A stretch of 50,586 bases of DNA from Clavulina sp. PMI_390 (taxonomy: Eukaryota > Basidiomycota > Agaricomycetes > Cantharellales > Hydnaceae), in the NCBI GenBank assembly GCA_015039315.1, contig WIDE01000131.1, forward strand, positions 25,776 to 76,361, written 5' to 3'. The position numbers and the translations under genes were made by a program. Below, one piece after another: positions 1-10,764 of this stretch (position 1 is its first letter; the number at the start of each line of letters is the position of its first letter). The notes under the pieces were generated by a model. The model searched no databases. It saw only the letters and a list, made by a program, of their open reading frames with translations, and was not told the DNA's origin.

Positions 1-668
1 GACGATTAGGACAATACAGAACGGATGAATTGTGGTCGAATATTGTTTACCTTCCAACCAGCAGGTGCGGTCTTGAACCAGGGGAATCGTGTTTCTGGAG
101 GTGTGGGGTCAGGGGAGGGTGAGCGCGCGTGTTCAACTGAATTCAATTTGTCGGGCACGGGATGCGATGCTCACCAATTGCGTAATAGATATCTTCGAGC
201 AACAGGCGCTGACCAGGGGAGCCCTTGATAGCGTATCCTGGAGAAGGGGAACATAAAAGACATCAGATGTCATCATCATCAAGGATTTGCCCAATGTGGG
301 AAATATATCAGGAACGACGAGATGTCGAGGGGGGTAAGGGGGGAGGTGAGACAAGACAACTCACGAATCAGGGTAGAGTAGGGGTAAAAGGGCTTGACGC
401 CTTCGGGGCTGTCCCGGAGCGCATTTAGTCCAAGCTCTGCACCGACGTCGTTTACTCCATTCAGACCATGGATATCGTCGCCAAGGCCGTCGTGGTGGTG
501 GTGCTCGCCGGGGTGTTCGGCAGGATCAATGTCGCGCAGCTGGCCCTCGTCTTCATCATCCATGCCTTGCGCATTGATCTCGTCATCGCTCTCGAGCTCG
601 TTATTCTGCATATCTGGATGCGCGTGATGGTGCATGGCCATCGCGTCGGCGAGGTGGGCGCTGGACAT
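1..668 (-). CDS. Forkhead (winged-helix) transcription factor, 5' part only
   Basis: Nuclear DNA-binding transcription factor, cut by the left window edge. Three exons are readable on the minus strand: about 668-372, 237-175 and 94-51; a further donor (gtaaac) at 50-45 leads out of the window. Spliced together they give the start of a forkhead domain: KPFYPYSTLIR, then YAIKGSPGQRLLLEDIYYAI, then ETRFPWFKTAPAGWK. This matches the family pattern of helix 1, helix 2 and the conserved F-x-W/Y-F-K segment. The recognition helix lies outside the window. The first ~90 residues are rich in His, Asp and Glu and show no domain. The start at 668 is the first Met of the frame and follows a non-coding stretch. 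The family call is firm; which forkhead subgroup it belongs to cannot be said. Confidence 0.88.
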
Positions 669-1702
669 TGGGGCGGTGACTAAGACACCGCCGACAACGG
701 AACGACACGTAAATTAGCGCGCGCTGGACGCCCTCTCTGTGCATCTTGGGCTCACCAGAGCGATGTTTGGAGATGTGGGCGACTATTGGCGAGGCCGAAA
801 ACAGCTATCGACAGGGCGACACAACAGCCAGCAGAACGAAAGCAAACAAGAGACGTAAAAGGGCGCTGGCGCTTAGCCAAAGTCACGTGACGCGACAACG
901 GGTGCTGCGTTTGTGCGTTTCCTTGGTGCAAGTCGGGGCTCGTTCGTGGATAGTTAGGGTAGTCTGAGGGATATATCTCATCTCCAGGTAAAATAATCGA
1001 CTCAGTAAACAAGTCGTCGCAAGTCGCTCGATGACTGTGAGCCGCAGGACGGCCCTGGCGGAGGTCATTCGGCCCGACACTTGCGCTCTTTTCTTTGTGA
1101 AATAATCTAGGTTTTAGCTTGATGGGAGCAGAGGTGGTTTGGAGCCTGTTACAAGTATTTCCTTAGGCTCTCCTCCCCTGAGCACGGTGTATGGTAGCCT
1201 CATGGTGGACCTGTTCCGATTAGCTGCAGAGATCGACTGTATGGGCGTAACTCAGTGTGATCGACTACCCACTAACGATCTTGCAGTATGATTGAGAACG
1301 TTTGCTTATCGCGGCTGGACCTTTCAGGTGAAAGACCTAGAGTACCTATTCTCTTGAACCCTGTGCGGAAACTCCAGAAGCTTCAAGACGACTTCTAGAT
1401 AAGGAGCATATGCAAGCAGTGAACGATATATTTAGAGTCCATGATTGATAGCAAAGGGAGGAAACCCGAGAATGACCTAATGCAAGAATAGAGAAAACGT
1501 AGAGAGAGTAACAGTGGTGGCACGATGATACAAGACAATACAGTGCAGGGGAGAGAGAGGTCATACTGGGGGAAGGTGGGAAGTAGGAGGGATCGAGAGA
1601 TTGAGAATGTTGTATGAGAGCGATGTAAACCATGAGGCAGATTCTACAATTGTAGTTATTGTAGACAGATCACCAAGCAAGTCTTCTTCTTGCATCAGGA
1701 CT
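669..1702. other. Intergenic region between forkhead and transporter genes
   Basis: No coding exon could be supported on either strand. The short open frames here lack family resemblance and splice-consistent continuation. It contains the upstream region of the forkhead gene, including a TCACGTGA palindrome at 883-890, and the 3' flank of the transporter gene. Confidence 0.5.
883..890. promoter_or_regulatory. TCACGTGA palindrome (E-box type) upstream of forkhead gene
   Basis: Perfect 8-bp palindrome with a CACGTG core, about 215 bp upstream of the forkhead start codon. CACGTG is the core bound by fungal bHLH proteins such as Cbf1-type factors. The same 8-mer occurs upstream of three other genes here. 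Binding is inferred, not shown. Confidence 0.35.
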
Positions 1703-4700
1703 TTAAGGAGAAGCACCATTAGCTCCCAGAGCTTCCTGCTGTTTCATCTCCGCCAATCGGCGTCGGATCTTCTTCTCTGTCTGCGTAGGCGGAACGCGAC
1801 GAGACATGAGAACGCCAATCTGTCAATGAATGTTCGTTAGCTGGCAATCGGGATACACAACTGATCGAACTTACGAATGCAAAAAGCCCTCCGAGACGAA
1901 GGACCCACGAGACGCCGCTTTTACCAAGATACACTGGGGGAGGATCCGCAACCGGCGCCTTGTCTGCAATACGGAAGATAGCAGATGCGAGCACAGCAAT
2001 CTATATAAGAGAGATTGGCTTGTAAGGCCGAAGCACCAGAAAAGATTAGAAAAGGCAAAACAATTTTACGCACCACAAGCTGTGGCAGCACCACTGCCAA
2101 ATTATGGATACCCAAAATCGTGCCTCCAGCGACGGGCTCGGGTCCCATATACCTCAAGTCATTCGTCACAGGGCCACCAGTGCCCATCAACGAATGCCTC
2201 CTCACCAGCGCCGTACGCTCACTCATCCTCCTCCTAGAGGGATAGTGCCTATGCGCCGGAGTGCTCGCAACGCGCTGATGCGCAGGGCGCGCTGCACTCC
2301 CCTGTCCAATCGCGCCGTACCCAATACCACCTCCTGCTTGGGCCTGAGATCGTGCTGCTGCACGTTGTGCAACAGCAGCCGTCTCAAGTTCACGCAGGAA
2401 CTGCATAATGATCGCAAACGGCACCCACACTGCACAAGCCCAGCTAATCCCCAACAGACTGATCGCGACCGTCGCTTGCCAGCGGGTGCGGATCCAAAAG
2501 GTTGCAAGCATAACAAGAGCGAACAGCATGAGAGATGCGGTCCAGATGTTTCGGAGCATGAATGGCATGGTGGGAAGTTTGAGGGGCTTGCCTTCGCGCG
2601 CAGCCTCAGCTTTCCACTGGCGGACAAGCTCGCGCACACGTTGGAGCTCGCTCTCTGATTCGTCAGAATCATCTTCATCGACGACAGGGGTGTCGTTGAC
2701 GAGTAGACGCTGATCCAATTGGTTGAGCCAAGGGAGAACCGTTCCCGCGAAGATAGCAACTGCTCGATGTTTTAGTACGAGGTCGTGACCTCAGGTTATT
2801 AGCAGCATAAACTCACCGATACTGTAGAAGAGCATAGCAAGATCACCAGCCTGTGTAGCTTCCTCAACAGGAGGATCAATTCCAGTCTCCTTGGCCATGA
2901 TCTCACCCATCCATGTTGTTCTGGATACCAACGACAGTTAGTTAGGCGTCACGTCGAACCCAGCCGACACCAAATATTGACGCACCCAAAGAAGAGGAAA
3001 GGGAACCATCCCATGAATGCACAGATTTGTACGTAGCAGACTCTTCGGACCGGCTTTGGCAGGTTGATCACAGACGTTACAATACTCTTGATGACCTGGC
3101 CAAGCCCTCTGCGAGATCAAGATAAAGAATCGAAGATGAGAATGCAGGAAGCCAGCGGTGAAACGTAGAATTTCGAAACATACCCCTCACGATTCTTGAA
3201 GTCTTTGGTCCCTGGAGTCTCTACTTGCGTCCTACATAATGTAACCAATCACAGCTTAGCAGGTTTGACACAACAGCCAACAGAGTAGAACGCACCAGCA
3301 TGTCCAAACGACGCTGACAATCAAGACGACCAAGCTGACAATGCAGATCTTTCGGAACTGCGAACCACCGATGAATTGGAGGAACCACCAGCTGCCAAGG
3401 TTCAAAAAGCCTGTGTCGCTCCACGAACATCAGGCCATTTGTGGATAGCACAGCTTCTGAGTTACACTCACCGATACTGAAGCCCACGACATTCCCAGCA
3501 TGAATCATTCGACCATGCCAAGCATTTCCTTCCTGGATTCACAGGCCCAACATGAGCGCCTATCAGTTGATATGTTCTAGACCAAGGTACAAGGGGAGGT
3601 AAGATACTCACGCCGAGTTGAGCAGCAGGTGTAATATCTAGGAGCAAATTCCGCAGCGAAGCTTGGAGCGCCTGTACAAGAGTTCAAGTTCAAGTCAGGA
3701 ACACCTAACGTACTTTGGTACCCGAAGTGATCCCGAACTCACATTCAAAGCGAAGTCGAGAATACAGAACGACAGGATTGCGAGCCCCAACGCAAGATTA
3801 TTGATCTGCACAGTTCACAGCCCCGCCCGTCCAATGAGTGAAAAGCGACACGGAAGCAAACGATCGACGCCGCACAAGAAAAAAGAAGCGATTCAAAAAG
3901 CCAGGTGAGAACTTACGAACGGGCGTGAGTGAGGAAAGGGAATAGGTAACTCACCTGGCCGTTCCTCACAGGGTCCCAGTCGCCCTGGCCACCCCCAAAG
4001 GCATCAACGAGGAACGTTGCAATTTCCACGGCGTAGGCAAGGATGAGCGAGACTATCAGACGAAAACGCAGGAATAGTGTGTTAATGACCCCAGGTTTAA
4101 TACGGCCGCCTTCGGAGGGAATTCATTCTGCCCGAAGGAGGTGACATGGCGGGCATATATGCGCGCTCGTGCATGGACATGTTCTGGCGAAATGAACTCG
4201 ACCCACCAAAGGTAATGAGTGCAGTCGATCCCATGATCCACGCACGCCGTCGGTAGCGAGAGGTGGAAGCATCAGAGATGGCACCTGAAGAAAAGCACGT
4301 AAGGGGCTAGGTAAGGATTTCGTTCCAATGGTCAAGAAGAGATATGGGCGTACCAATGAGAGGTTGTGCGATCAGACCGCTGATGGGCCCAGCGAGCCAA
4401 ACTAAACTAGCAGCTTGTTCTGACAGGCCTAATTGAAGAAGGAATGGGGTACCCCATCTACGACCAAGAAGATAATAAAAGTAGAGTAAAAGTGTAAGAT
4501 ATGGAACGATTACACAAGCAGCTCATCAAGGCGAGTCAAGAAGCGCGCACTCACCCTAACTCCATCGTCCAAATAATCTGAGCACCGGCCATGGACACGC
4601 TCATTGCGAACAGGTCCATATTAGACATCTTCGTTTTAAGAGTAGCAGGACTCTCCCCAGCAGCTCCTCGAGAGCCCCGTCTAGGACCCCATCCTCCTCC

Positions 4701-5010
4701 GTTACCACCCCCACTCGTGCCCGCTCCGAACTCGTCTTCCGATGCAGACCACTCCGCTGAGCCAAAGCTACCACGGTCCGCACGCAAGATGGGGACGATG
4801 GGAGGTCGATAACCGGCTGGTTCTGGAGAGATTTCTCCTGTCGGTCCTCCCCCGGCGCCTCGCCCCTTTGGCCATGGAATCTACAATGTTGAGTAGGGAG
4901 AGGGGCCCCACGGAACGACGTCAGAGGTTGCGTTCTCAGGGATGAAGAGGCTGACGTGCTTGTGAAGTAGGATCTTCGTCCGCTGCAGGAGCAAAGTGCG
5001 CGTGTGCCAT
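1703..5010 (-). CDS. Sucrose-type sugar transporter (major facilitator superfamily)
   Basis: Predicted plasma-membrane or vacuolar proton-coupled sugar importer of roughly 700 residues in about 14 exons, many of them 50-120 bp. Key readings in order: MSNMDLFAMSVSMAGAQIIW and WGTPFLLQLGLSEQA (first membrane helices), AISDASTSRYRRRAWIMGS (the MFS loop 2-3 motif), a long polar loop with DEDDSDESESE before the second half, then GISWACAVWVPFAIIMQFLR and GTILGIHNLAVVLPQ, a hallmark of plant/fungal SUT-like proteins. The protein ends SRRVPPTQTEKKIRRRL...ANGASP, stop at 1705-1703. The N-terminus is uncertain: the frame is open from about 4882 behind an acceptor (ttgtag), ATG 5010 is a candidate first-exon start, and ATG 4787 is the fallback. 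Every checked junction is GT-AG and in phase, so the gene looks intact. Confidence 0.85.
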
Positions 5011-5359
5011 CACTGGCGACGTGCCTGCGATGATGGGACGCTCTTGGTTTGACTCGTTGACCGCACGAGTTGAAAGGCCACACCTGTGACACCACAACGA
5101 GACCGGAGTCACCGCCCCAAGTCACACAGAGTTATATTCGTCGTGTCACGCTCCCAATCCCGGCCACTCTGCTCCGTGGCGTTGCTACCCAGCACATCGT
5201 AAGTAACTTGTTAGGATCAAATGCACCAAATTGAAACGGTTGCTTAGTATCCACTATTTTCTTCTATTCGAGCGCCTCACCTAGTTCGTTTTCCACAGCA
5301 TTGGTGAAGTTCATGACACGAGTCATCTCCTCTCCAGCAATCCCCTCTCTCTATAAGGA

Positions 5360-6909
5360 ATGGCATCTCAACGAGCGCTCTTACCTGAGATCTTGATCGA
5401 AATCCTGTCCTGTCTCTCAACGCCTGATCTCACAAGTTGTGCCCTTGTGAATCGGCCTTGGAGCTGGGAGGCCACCCGCCTCCTTTGGTGTTCTATCAAG
5501 TTCAATGCATCGATTCATTACCTCCAAGATATTGATCCTGCAATCGGAAGATTCATCGGATTCATCAAGACTCTAACCATGGAAGCTAAGCGCAGCTCAA
5601 ACATTCGTCGGCTTGCAATCAAAATCGATAGCACTATACTTGACCAGGAAAGCATCTCAATCATTGAAACACCGGAAACATTTCTAACTGTTTCTTGGAT
5701 GTCAATTACCAATGCGTTCAACCGAATGTACCGACTTCGGTCTCTCGAACTTCTACTTCCATTCTTCCTGTCGAGGCGCACCGTGGCCTCTATCTGCGAA
5801 GCTTTATCAGGCTCCCCCATCTGCTCCATACACTCTCGCGTCGATATCCGCGAAGCTTTCAAAGAGTACGGTGTCTGGGGGTCCTCTATTACCGACCTTG
5901 TGCTTCAGGGTGTTGAGGTTTTTCCAGAACTTCCACACCTTCCCAACCTACGCTTTATCGCATGTAACAATATTGATGTCATAACAGGGCTTATTCCATC
6001 CAGTCCACTGGAGTCGATTTGCTCCAACTGGGGATACAGCTCTGAGAGTGCACTCACCAGGCTCATGACTACCATATCTCGTCAAGCTGGCACGGGATTA
6101 TCTGCGCTTCGAAATATTTACGTGAAGCAATACTTACACCCGAACACAGTGCTATGGGGGTTCTTGGGCTCGCTCGAGTGCCCAACTCTGGAGCACATCC
6201 ATCTTGTGCTCAGTGGTTCAGAGTGGTTTGAGCCACACAGCATGATAGATCATGTTCCTATTTGCCTAGACGCCGCACCACTTTCGATCTCACAGAGACT
6301 CCCGGCTCTCAGATCCTTGCGTCTTGAGCTCTATGATAGCAATCTCTTCACTGTCCCTCCTGAGCTCAAACGGTCAGAAATTCCTTCATCCACTCTGGAG
6401 ACCGAAGCGGCATCCCGCCTTTCTTTATGGCTCCATCAAAACTACTATCCCCCATTACTTAAGCACATTCAGATATATGGTAAGGGGACGAGCAGGGGCC
6501 CGTTAAAAGGGTGTATGATGATCAATATAGAAGCAAAACGGCCAGTAACCCTCCCTGGTGGACTCACGAAAAGCTCAGACCCTGATTTTTGGGAGGTTAC
6601 CGACTCAGTTGAAAATATCTTCCTGCCCGAACCTTGGAGCATCTACTCTTCGGGCTTTTATCCTCCATTCGTCGTCTCTGACCCGACGGCGCTGCCTCTT
6701 GTCCCCAACCCAGATGGAGTGATAAGGTATGCTCGACGCGATGTTTCTCCCACGATCATCCATGATATTAATTATTGCCCCGATTCCGTGCCCAATTTAG
6801 ATGGTCGAGAGCGCCACTGTATACGTTGTGGAACGGAGATGATTTACGGATGTTCCCACTGCCCAAGGGCCTTATTCCAGCGGTTTGGCCTGAACACTAT
6901 ATGGGATGA
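5360..6909 (+). CDS. F-box protein, tandem copy 1 (intact)
   Basis: Likely substrate-recognition subunit of an SCF ubiquitin ligase. Residues ~5-45 form an F-box: LLPEILIEILSCLSTPDL, then C, V, W and LLW at the usual spacing. The rest is a ~440-residue region with leucine-rich-repeat-like pieces (LPNLRFIACN, LPALRSLRLELYD) that probably binds the target. Exon 1 runs 5360-6726, the intron 6727-6800 (74 bp, ataag|gtatgc ... atttag), exon 2 6801-6909. The splice gives 491 residues, and its C-terminus (WSRAPLYTLWNGDDL...) aligns with the other four copies. Reading through the intron instead gives an unrelated tail to 6937. No lesions seen. The substrate is unknown. Confidence 0.85.
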
Positions 6910-7229
6910 TTCTAACAGGATCACTAGAAATCTATAAATAACAATCCCTAGTACTATTATAATCACAGAGCCTATGATAAAAATCATTTCAAAACCTTTT
7001 CTGTCATCTCTTATTTTGCCGTTGGTTAGAAATCAGATGCACCCATGGATGAAGTCTGTTTGTGCTGGGCGCTTCGCAATTCTGATCCAAAATTTCGCTC
7101 ATGATCGGTCATTGAACTACTAGCGGTATCCAGTGTTCGCAGATAGAGTGAGTTCGCACAAATCTAATACAGCGTCCTCAGCTTGGGCCCACCAGCCGCT
7201 GGCTTCTGTTCATACTTCCTCTACATAGA

Positions 7230-8768
7230 ATGGTTGCTCAAGTAGCGCTCTTGCCTGAGATCTTGACTGACATCTTATATTGTCTCTCAACGCCTGATCT
7301 CATGAACTGTGCCGTCGTCAATCAGTCTTGGGGCGTGGAGGCAACCAGAATCCTTTGGTACTCTATCAAGTTTCAGGTGTCAATCCTTAGCCCACAAGAT
7401 CTTGAGCCTGCAATCGAGAAATTCACCAGATTCGTTAACACCCTGACCTTGAGCGCCCAGCGCAGCTCAAACGTTCGCCGGCTTTCTATTGAAATCAATG
7501 GCTCTATTTTTACCCAGCCAGAACTCACCATTATCGAAACACCCAAAACATTTCTAACTGTTTCTTGGGATTCGATTGCCGCTGCGCTCAACCGAATGCA
7601 TCGACTTCGGCATCTTGACCTCCAGCTTCCATTCTTCCTTTCAAGTCGATTCGTCTCCTCGCTCTGTGAGGCCTTATCAGGCGTCCCCATTTGCACCATG
7701 CGCTCGCGCGTTTACATTGAGCGCACCTTCAAAGAGTACGCCGCCTGGGCGTCCTCTTTGACGGAGCTAGTGCTTCAAGGCGTCGAGGACTTCCCAGAAA
7801 TTCCACACCTCCCCCAACTACGCCTTCTCGCTTGTGATTATGTTGATGTGATATCACACTTCAGTCTATCGAGCCCGTTACAGAGTATCTGTTTTTTTGG
7901 AGGGTATGCTACTGAAAGTGGACTCATGGGGCTACTCAATGCGATTTATGCGCGAACTAGCGCCGGATCATCCACGCTTCGAAGCATTTATATAAGACAA
8001 TTCATGTACTCGAAAATGCTACTATGGAATTTCTTGAGCTTGCTCAAATGCCCAACTCTTGAGCACATCCATCTCGTTCTTGGTGCTTTGGACTGGTTTG
8101 AGCCGTGCAACATGACGGAATATGTCACCCTCTGCCTTGATGCCAGAGGATCCTCAATGCCCCAAGCACTTCCTGCTCTCAGATCAATGCGCCTGGAGCT
8201 CTATGATACCGAATTTCACGCCGTGCCCACCAAGCTCAGACAGCCTGACCCCCCTTTATCACCCTTGGAGACCAGAGCGGGATCCCATCTTTCTAAATGG
8301 CTCAATCAAAATACCCATCCCCCTTTGCTTCATGGCGTACAGATCTACAGCATGGGATGTAGCAACGGCCCGTTAGCGGGGTGTAGGGTTGTCAGTATAG
8401 AAGCGAGTCAAGCGACACAGCCATTGACCCTCATCAGTGAGCCCACCGAGAAGTCGAGCTCTGATCCTTGGGAGGTCATCGATTCAGTGGACAATGTATT
8501 CCTGCCCGAATCCTGGACCGTCACTGCCCATGGCTGCGATCGCCCCTCATTAGTTTTTCACTCTACGGCCCTGCCTATTGTACCCGACCCAGATGGCACG
8601 ATAAGGTATGCTCAAAGGAATGTTTTCCTGACGTTTATGCATGACACTACTGACTGCTTTCGAATCTACTCATTCAGATGGTCCAGTCCGCCAACTTATA
8701 CGTTGTGTAACCTAGATGGAAGGAGTTTCCCAATGTCAAAGGGACACGTTCCAGACTTTCTAGCCTAA
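7230..8768 (+). CDS. F-box protein, tandem copy 2 (intact)
   Basis: Close paralogue of the gene 320 bp upstream, in the same orientation, with starts 1,870 bp apart. The F-box lies at residues ~5-45 (ALLPEILTDILYCLSTPDL), followed by the same leucine-rich C-terminal region (LPQLRLLACDYVDV, LPALRSMRLELYD). The shared 3' intron is 8606-8677 (ataag|gtatgc ... attcag); splicing gives 488 residues ending WSSPPTYTLCNLDG...VPDFLA. This intron is 72 bp and has no in-frame stop, so a transcript retaining it would encode a 512-residue protein with the same C-terminus. No lesions seen. Presumed SCF ligase receptor by family; the target is unknown. Confidence 0.85.
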   Translation: MVAQVALLPEILTDILYCLSTPDLMNCAVVNQSWGVEATRILWYSIKFQVSILSPQDLEPAIEKFTRFVNTLTLSAQRSSNVRRLSIEINGSIFTQPELTIIETPKTFLTVSWDSIAAALNRMHRLRHLDLQLPFFLSSRFVSSLCEALSGVPICTMRSRVYIERTFKEYAAWASSLTELVLQGVEDFPEIPHLPQLRLLACDYVDVISHFSLSSPLQSICFFGGYATESGLMGLLNAIYARTSAGSSTLRSIYIRQFMYSKMLLWNFLSLLKCPTLEHIHLVLGALDWFEPCNMTEYVTLCLDARGSSMPQALPALRSMRLELYDTEFHAVPTKLRQPDPPLSPLETRAGSHLSKWLNQNTHPPLLHGVQIYSMGCSNGPLAGCRVVSIEASQATQPLTLISEPTEKSSSDPWEVIDSVDNVFLPESWTVTAHGCDRPSLVFHSTALPIVPDPDGTIRYAQRNVFLTFMHDTTDCFRIYSFRWSSPPTYTLCNLDGRSFPMSKGHVPDFLA

Positions 8769-9110
8769 ATGCTACTGAGATTTCTTGGGGTATCCTTCTG
8801 ACAGAATCACTACAAAATCCTGTAACTAGGAATCCTAAACACTAGCATTTTCGTAGGGCAGATTATAATGACACGTTCCGGCTCGTTTTCTTTATCCCTT
8901 TTTCCGTGATTGCTAGAGTTGTGGTCATCCAGGAAGCCTATTTGTGCTCGGCGCTTCGCGATTCCTTGTCAGTTTCCTTATCTACAAACCCCCCATACTT
9001 GATCGTCAAACCACCACCAGTATCTGTTCCCCATACCCATAGTAGATCCAAAGTCTGTTCAACCCGAATCCACTAACTGCTGACTTCAATTAACCCTGAC
9101 GTTGCAGTAG

Positions 9111-10764
9111 ATGCCACTTCAACAAGCGCTCCTGCCCGAGATTTTGGGTGGAGTCTTTTCTCATCTCTCCACCCCTGATCTTAAGAGCTGTGCCGTTGTG
9201 AATCAGTCTTGGAGTCAGGAGGCCACCCGCATCCTCTGGTATTCTATCAAGTTCGAGCTCTCAACAGGGGACTCGTACAATATGACTCGCGCTTGCGAGA
9301 AGTTCGCCAGATTCATCAACACCTAACGCTGGAAGCCTAGCGCGCGGCACATGTTCGTCGACTTGCGTTTCTAATAGGTGGTTCTGTATACAACCCAGAA
9401 TATACCACCCTCCTCGAAACATCAGACGCAATGCTGACTGTTCCCTTGGAATCAGTTATGCATGCGCTCAGCCGACTGCAGCAGCTTAAATATCTCGACC
9501 TTCAACTCTCGTGGATACGTTCGCGCAGACTAGTGTCATCTCTGTGCCAAGCTTTAGCAGCTGCCCCTATTCGCGCCATACGTTCTCGCGTTGACGCTAG
9601 AGGCGCTCTTAAAGAATACGGCGTTTGGTCGTCCTCCATTACGGATCTGGTGTTTGAGACTCTCGAGGTTGGTCAACCCATGCAAGGCATCGGAGACGAC
9701 TTTGCTCCTGACCCAGACCTCGGGGACTCCGAGGATGTCCATGGCCCTGAGGACTGCCCAGAGGAGCTCCCCTCCCTTCCACATCTGCGTTTCATTGCAG
9801 GTTCCCATGTCGCTTTGATATCGGGATCCATTCTGTCCAACCGGTTACTGTCTGTCTGCTTTGATGGAGGGTTTGCTTCGAAGCACGAACTCACTACTCT
9901 AGTTGAGTCAATTTCTGCTCAAGCTAGTGCCGGAATATCCACGCTTCGAAGCATCTACTTGAAACAATACATAAATCCCAAGATGGTACTACAAAAGTTC
10001 TTGAGCTCGCTCGATTGCCCAACTTTGGAGCATATCCATCTTGTACTTGATGGGATGGACTGGTCTGAGCCATACAGCATGGTAGATTATGTTGTAATTT
10101 GCTTGGAAGCTGCGTCGCCCCAAATCGCACTTACACTCCCTGCTCTCCGATCGTTGCGGTTGGAGCTCTATGATAGTAGAATCCATAACGCCCCTGTTGA
10201 GCTTAAATATCCAGAAAATGCTTCATCGAGCCTGAAAACTGAAGCTGCCTCCCGCCTCTTAATATGGCTCCAACAAGCATCCCACCCTCCCTTCCTCCAA
10301 AGCATACACATATTTAGCATGGGAGCCGCTAGCAGTGATCCGCCAAATGGGTGTCGTATCAGCAGCATAGCAGCAACGCGACCATTCGCTCTTTCTGGCA
10401 AGCTCTCGGAGGGTTTGTGTGTTGATGCTTGGGGCGTCACCGACCCGGTAGAGGACATATCCTTGTCCGGTTCCCAGACTGTGCGCGCCCGTAACTTTGA
10501 GCCTCCATCAGTCATTTTCGACCCGACAGCACTCCCGGTTGTGCCCGACCCGGATGGAGTGATTAGGTGCGCTCAAGAAATGTCTATCTAGAAATCATGG
10601 ATTATAACACCTACCACTTGATTTCTCTCCTCTTGCCTAGATGGTCTAGACCTCCGTCATATATGCTACCTAGACCACATGGACAGGAGGCACCTTCGGT
10701 AAAAGAACGTTTCGATAGTATTGTTGCCTCAACTCGCGCTCGAATGTCTTCTTCCTTGGAGTGA
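9111..10764 (+). pseudogene. F-box gene, tandem copy 3, broken by frameshift and stop
   Basis: Third tandem paralogue, starting 1,881 bp after copy 2. The F-box (LLPEILGGVFSHLSTPDL...) reads normally until about 9323. There, one base is missing compared with copy 4 (aacacctaacg against aacactctaac), giving a stop at 9324-9326. Even if the frame were kept, a CAG-to-TAG change at 9338-9340 would stop it. The rest, 9431 onward, is open and well conserved, with an extra acidic insertion (DDFAPDPDLGDSEDVHG). The family intron is preserved (10567-10640, attag|gtgcgc ... gcctag), and exon 2 reads WSRPPSYMLPRPHGQ to a stop at 10762-10764. Two lesions within 17 bp suggest a young pseudogene rather than one sequencing error. 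Confidence 0.8.

Noticed and set aside
6801..6937. C-terminal extension of F-box copy 1 read without splicing (…RCGTEMIYGCSHC…), which looks like a Cys-rich zinc motif
   Set aside because: The spliced frame aligns with the other four copies, so the Cys-rich tail is an out-of-frame artefact of ignoring the intron.
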